DNA of 18,569 nucleotides from Pseudomonadota bacterium (GTDB lineage: Bacteria; Pseudomonadota; Alphaproteobacteria; Caulobacterales; Aquidulcibacteraceae), in NCBI GenBank assembly GCA_023410295.1, contig JAEYPY010000024.1:1-18569 (forward strand), read 5' to 3'. Positions 15,165 to 18,569 of this stretch are shown here, in pieces (the stretch's first letter is position 1; each line of letters starts with the position of its first letter). Made by a program: the position numbers and the translations under genes. Below the pieces are notes generated by a model. It saw only the letters and a program-made list of their open reading frames with translations, was not told where the DNA came from and searched no databases.

Positions 15165-15180
15165 CTGCCTACACAGGCAG
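15165..15180. terminator. Hairpin between convergent oxygenase and Lrp genes
   Basis: CTGCCT (15165-15170) and AGGCAG (15175-15180) form a perfect 6-bp stem with an ACAC loop, covering the stop codon of the Lrp-type gene (15169-15171) and lying nine bases past the oxygenase stop. On the plus strand a T-run begins about ten bases after the stem (15191-15195), which is too far for a textbook terminator. It is the best termination candidate for both genes. Confidence 0.45.
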
Positions 15181-15624
15181 CGCTCTGGTGTTTTTCACTT
15201 CTTCAAGCACGGCGTAGGTACGCGTTTCGCGTACGCCCGGCATCTGCACCAGCACTTCACCGAGGAAGGTGCGATAGGCGGTCATGTCGGCGACGCGCGC
15301 CTTGATGAGATAGTCGAACCCGCCGGCGACCATGTGGCATTCGAGGATATCAGGCTGTTTGCGTACCGCGGCGGCGAACTCGTCGAAGAGGTCGCCTGTG
15401 GTGCGGTCCAGCAGGACTTCGACGAAGATGAGCAGCGCCCGATCAAGCTTGGCCGGATCGAGCAGCGCCATGGTGCCGAGGATGTAGCCATTGGCCCGGA
15501 GCCGCTTGACCCGGTCGAAACAGGCGGCCGGCGAAATGTTGCAGGCCTCAGCCAGCGCCTGGTTGGTCATGCGCCCGTCGCGCTGCAGGGCGCGAAGGAT
15601 GCGCCTGTCGGTCTCATCCAGCAT
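15169..15624 (-). CDS. putR: Lrp/AsnC-family regulator, probable proline-utilisation activator PutR
   Basis: This is a 151-residue Lrp/AsnC regulator. An N-terminal helix-turn-helix covers about 1-48 (MLDETDRRILRALQRDGRMT, then ALAEACNISPAACFDRVKRL). It is followed by a C-terminal ligand-binding RAM domain (about 62-145) with HMVAGGFDYLIKARV at 97-111, the usual effector and oligomer interface. I use the ATG read from 15624; an in-frame extension upstream overlaps putA and is not real. It is divergent from putA. In Agrobacterium and Rhodobacter an Lrp-type PutR next to putA activates it in response to proline; the arrangement here is the same, so the gene symbol is assigned by analogy and position. 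Confidence 0.9.
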   Translation of the reverse strand: MLDETDRRILRALQRDGRMTNQALAEACNISPAACFDRVKRLRANGYILGTMALLDPAKLDRALLIFVEVLLDRTTGDLFDEFAAAVRKQPDILECHMVAGGFDYLIKARVADMTAYRTFLGEVLVQMPGVRETRTYAVLEEVKNTRALPV

Positions 15625-15627
15625 GAA

Positions 15628-15668
15628 GAAGCTTCGGTAAAATACGAGTATGGCGGAAGGAACTTCGG
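15628..15668. promoter_or_regulatory. Possible Lrp-type operator region between putR and putA
   Basis: The 118-bp divergent region contains GAAGCTTC, an 8-bp palindrome at 15628-15635, directly before the putR start. CTTCGG occurs at 15632-15637 and again at 15663-15668, exactly 31 bases apart, about three helical turns. Each copy is preceded by a GAA-containing arm. Repeats in helical phase are how Lrp-type octamers usually bind. An A/T-rich TAAAAT at 15638-15643 could be a -10 for putA. No consensus is known to me for this regulator, so the call is tentative. Confidence 0.35.
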
Positions 15669-15742
15669 CTTCAGCCCCCGAGAAAGCAAGCACCTTCACC
15701 CCATCTACTGCTATGGCTGGCGAAAATTCGGACAGGAATGGC

Positions 15743-18569
15743 ATGTCGGAACCGGACGCTGGGCAGGCGGCGCGTGCGCGCATGGGAGCGCTCCATCGTG
15801 CGCCGGAGCCTGTTGTTCTGGCGGAGCTGTTGCCGGACGCACGGCTAGAGCCGCCAACGCGGCAGCGCGTGCTCGCTCGCGCGCGGGGCCTGCTGGCCGA
15901 CGTGCGCCGCGCGCATGCCTCCGGCTGGATCAACCGCTTCCTGCACGAATACCGGCTGAACACCGAAGAGGGCGTCGCGCTGCTCGCGCTCGCGGAGGCC
16001 TTTCTGCGGGTGCCGGATGATGAGACCGCCGACGCGCTGGTTCGCGACAAACTCGGCGGCGCCGATTGGGGTGCGCACACCTGGAAGTCGGATTCGATCC
16101 TGGTGAACTCGGCGACGTTCGGGCTCGTGCTCGCGCGATCACTGGTCGGTGAGGACGCCGAGACGTCCAGCGTTCGGAAGCTGTTGGCGCGCGCGGGCGA
16201 GCCCTTCATCCGTACCGCCGTGGGCGGCGCCATGCGGATCATGGGCGAGACTTTCGTCATGGGCCGCACCATAGATGAAGCGCTGCAACGGGCAGCGCGC
16301 GATGAATATCGTGGCTTCACCGCGAGCTTCGACATGCTGGGCGAAGCTGCGCGCACGCGCGAAGACGCCGAGCGCTATTTCAAAGCCTACGAAGACGCGA
16401 TCGAAGCCGTCGCGCGCTCGCCGCTCAATCGCAATCACACGATCTCGGTCAAGCTCTCGGCGCTGCATCCGCGCTACGAGACCGCGCAAGCCGAAACCTG
16501 CGTGCCTGAGCTGATCGAGTTGGGTCGCACGCTCGCGCGCAAGGCGGCCAGCCTTGGCGTTGGCCTTGCGATCGATGCGGAAGAGGCGGACCGGCTGATG
16601 ATGTCGCTCGACATCATCGAGGGCATCGCACGCGACCCATCGGTCAGCGGCTGGGACAATCTGGGCTTTGCCGCGCAAGCCTATAGCAAACGTGCGCGGC
16701 CGCTGATCGCCTGGGCCGAGGCGATAGGCGCTGCAACGAAGCGGCGCCTGATGGTGCGTTTGGTGAAGGGCGCCTATTGGGATAGCGAGATCAAGCGCGC
16801 GCAGGTCGAAGGCCTTGCCGGCTATCCGTTGTTCACGCGCAAAGCGGCCACGGATGTCGCCTACCTCGCCTGCGCGCGCGAGATGTTGGCGAGTCCGCAC
16901 ATCTTCTCCGCTTTCGCCGGCCACAATGCGCTGACGGTGGCGACGATCCTCGAATTCGCCGGCGATCGGCGCGATTTCGAGTTTCAGCGTCTGCACGGCA
17001 TGGGCGAAGGGCTGCACGAGCGGCTCGTGCGCGAAGAAGGCTACGCGTGCCGCACCTACGCACCTGTCGGCGGTCACCGCGATCTCTTAGCCTATCTCGT
17101 GCGGCGCCTGCTTGAGAACGGCGCCAACAGCTCGTTCGTGCACCAGCTCGCCGATCCTAATGTTACCGAAGACATGCTGCTCGAAGATCCCGCCGAGCGC
17201 ATCGCACACGTTAAAGCCATGCCCCATCCCGCCATCCCGCTGCCGCGCGACATTTTCGGCGCGCGCACCAATTCGGAGGGTCTCGATTTGAATGACGCCC
17301 GCGTGCTGGACGAGGTCGCCAAGGCGATCGAGTCTTATGAAGCCAAGTTCGTCGCCGCGCCGCTCGTTGCGGGCGAACCGATTGCTGGCGAAGCGCAGCC
17401 CGTGCGCAGCCCCGCCGACCGCACGCGCAGCGTCGGCGCAGTCATCAATGCGAGCCCGATCGATGTCGCGCGCGCGATCGAAATCGCCGCCGACGCCGCG
17501 CCCGGGTGGGACGCGCGCCCCGTGGAGGAGCGCGCCGCGTGCCTGGAGCGGCTTGCCGATCTTCTCGAAGCGAACCGGACGGAATTGATGGCGCTCGCCG
17601 TCCATGAAGCCGGCAAGACCATCCCCGACGCCGTCGGCGAAGTGCGCGAGGCGGTCGATTTCTGCCGCTACTACGCCGCGTGCGCGCGCCGCGATTTCGC
17701 GCCGCAACGCCTGCCGGGGCCGACTGGCGAGCTCAACGAGCTCGTGCTTGCCGGACGCGGCGTCTTTGCCTGCATCGCGCCATGGAATTTCCCGCTGGCG
17801 ATTTTCCTCGGCCAAGTCACGGCGGCGTTGGTTGCGGGCAATTCCGTTATCGCCAAGCCGGCGCCGCAAACGCCGATGATCGCCTACCGCGCCGTGCAGC
17901 TTGCGCATGAAGCGGGCATCCCGCGCGACGTGCTGCACTTCCTGCCGGGCGGTCCGGACGTCGGCAGCGCCCTAACCGCCGATCCGCTCATTGCCGGTGT
18001 TGCGTTCACGGGCTCGACGCGCACCGCGCGCGCCATTGCCGCCTCGCTGCTCGAAGATGAGCGCCGTCCGATCGTGCCGCTGATCGCCGAGACCGGCGGG
18101 CTCAACGCCATGATCGTCGATTCTACCGCGCTGCCGGAGCAGGTGGTGATGGACGTCGTCACCTCGGCCTTCCGCTCCGCCGGCCAGCGCTGTTCGGCGC
18201 TGCGCTTGCTCGTACTGCAGGAAGACGTCGCCGAGCGCATGCTGGACATGCTGAAGGGCGCGATGAACACGCTGGTGATCGGCGATCCCGCCGACCCGCG
18301 CACCGATGTCGGTCCGGTCATCGACGAAGCGGCACGAGAAAAGCTGGAAGCCTATCGCCAGTCGATGAAGTCGCGTTGGCTTCATGCGCTCGAAGCGCCT
18401 GCCAACAGCGGTCTTTTCGTGCCGCCGACGCTCATTAAGCTCGATGCGATTGAAGAACTGCGCCAGGAATGGTTCGGCCCGATCCTGCACGTTACGACCT
18501 GGAAAGCGGGTGAGCTGGAGCGGACAGTCGATCAAATCAACGATAGCGGCTTTGGCCTCACCATGGGCC
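15743..18569 (+). CDS. putA: Bifunctional proline dehydrogenase / P5C dehydrogenase PutA (cut by window edge)
   Basis: PutA oxidises proline to glutamate in two steps, using FAD and then NAD+. I choose the ATG at 15743 because AGGA lies five bases upstream; in-frame ATGs at 15650 and 15713 have no such site. 942 codons are present. The proline dehydrogenase barrel spans about 150-465: VKLSALHPRYE at 236-246, VRLVKGAYWDSEIKRAQ at 338-354, FAGHNALT at 391-398, LHGMGEGL at 417-424, and RTYAPVGGHRDLLAYLVRRL at 437-456. The aldehyde dehydrogenase half follows: IAPWNFPLAIFLGQ at 678-691, FTGSTRTAR at 755-763, general base Glu783 in AETGG, and nucleophile Cys817 in GQRCSALR. There is no N-terminal ribbon-helix-helix domain, so it should not repress itself; control presumably falls to the divergent Lrp-type gene. 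The C-terminus is missing beyond the window. Confidence 0.95.
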   Translation, partial: MSEPDAGQAARARMGALHRAPEPVVLAELLPDARLEPPTRQRVLARARGLLADVRRAHASGWINRFLHEYRLNTEEGVALLALAEAFLRVPDDETADALVRDKLGGADWGAHTWKSDSILVNSATFGLVLARSLVGEDAETSSVRKLLARAGEPFIRTAVGGAMRIMGETFVMGRTIDEALQRAARDEYRGFTASFDMLGEAARTREDAERYFKAYEDAIEAVARSPLNRNHTISVKLSALHPRYETAQAETCVPELIELGRTLARKAASLGVGLAIDAEEADRLMMSLDIIEGIARDPSVSGWDNLGFAAQAYSKRARPLIAWAEAIGAATKRRLMVRLVKGAYWDSEIKRAQVEGLAGYPLFTRKAATDVAYLACAREMLASPHIFSAFAGHNALTVATILEFAGDRRDFEFQRLHGMGEGLHERLVREEGYACRTYAPVGGHRDLLAYLVRRLLENGANSSFVHQLADPNVTEDMLLEDPAERIAHVKAMPHPAIPLPRDIFGARTNSEGLDLNDARVLDEVAKAIESYEAKFVAAPLVAGEPIAGEAQPVRSPADRTRSVGAVINASPIDVARAIEIAADAAPGWDARPVEERAACLERLADLLEANRTELMALAVHEAGKTIPDAVGEVREAVDFCRYYAACARRDFAPQRLPGPTGELNELVLAGRGVFACIAPWNFPLAIFLGQVTAALVAGNSVIAKPAPQTPMIAYRAVQLAHEAGIPRDVLHFLPGGPDVGSALTADPLIAGVAFTGSTRTARAIAASLLEDERRPIVPLIAETGGLNAMIVDSTALPEQVVMDVVTSAFRSAGQRCSALRLLVLQEDVAERMLDMLKGAMNTLVIGDPADPRTDVGPVIDEAAREKLEAYRQSMKSRWLHALEAPANSGLFVPPTLIKLDAIEELRQEWFGPILHVTTWKAGELERTVDQINDSGFGLTMG

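Noticed and set aside
15625..16356. N-terminal extension of the Lrp-type regulator
   Set aside because: It overlaps putA on the other strand, is Ser/Arg/Ala-rich, and the normal Lrp start MLDETDRRIL is present at 15624.
16139..17938. Two long minus-strand open frames of about 300 codons
   Set aside because: They are antisense to the conserved core of putA, and their sequences are charged low-complexity shadows with no recognisable motif.

Overview
The window is a GC-rich chromosomal segment. Gene order and protein types point to an alphaproteobacterium, most likely near Caulobacterales/Hyphomonadaceae (inference; no ribosomal RNA marker is present). The supporting signs are the linked block rpmH-rnpA-yidC-engB-argB-HAD phosphatase-dapD with dapE beyond it, a PutA without an N-terminal DNA-binding domain paired with a divergent Lrp-type regulator, and a TTGACG-type promoter in front of rpmH.

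Layout. Positions 1-245 (-) hold the 5' end of dapE. Positions 287-1923 (+) hold a two-gene unit, a DUF418/YeiB-like membrane protein and a small exported His-tailed protein, lying between dapE and dapD. Positions 1930-1990 carry a short repeated hairpin element between convergent genes. Positions 1999-8824 (-) form a long co-directional housekeeping block, read right to left: rpmH (GTG start, 46 aa), rnpA, yidC, engB/yihA, argB (GTG start), a secreted protein with two DUF1036 domains, a HAD-family pyrimidine-nucleotidase-like phosphatase, and dapD. Spacing is tight, with ATGA coupling between the DUF1036 gene and the HAD gene. The rpmH promoter region (8825-9003) carries a perfect DnaA box and is shared with a divergent orphan sensor histidine kinase (9004-10446, +). 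That kinase ends exactly where a convergent exported TPR protein ends (10447-11247, -).

The right half is metabolic. It has a lipoprotein gamma-glutamyltransferase (11335-13074, -), divergent from a P1/S58-family self-cleaving peptidase (13162-14178, +), then a phytanoyl-CoA-dioxygenase-like oxygenase (14314-15156, +), an Lrp/AsnC regulator (15169-15624, -), and divergently a bifunctional proline dehydrogenase/P5C dehydrogenase putA (15743 to the window end, +, truncated). This half looks like peptide and amino-acid scavenging feeding glutamate and proline catabolism, though joint regulation is only inference.

There is no tRNA, rRNA, CRISPR array, insertion sequence or phage gene that I can support, and no gene-free stretch over 300 bases. 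Nothing here is clearly a new defence or mobile system. The least ordinary items are the exported DUF1036 protein with a repeated four-cysteine pattern embedded in the argB/dapD block, the DnaA box beside rpmH, the orphan kinase, the dispersed palindromes, and a recurring pattern of hairpins that overlap or touch stop codons.
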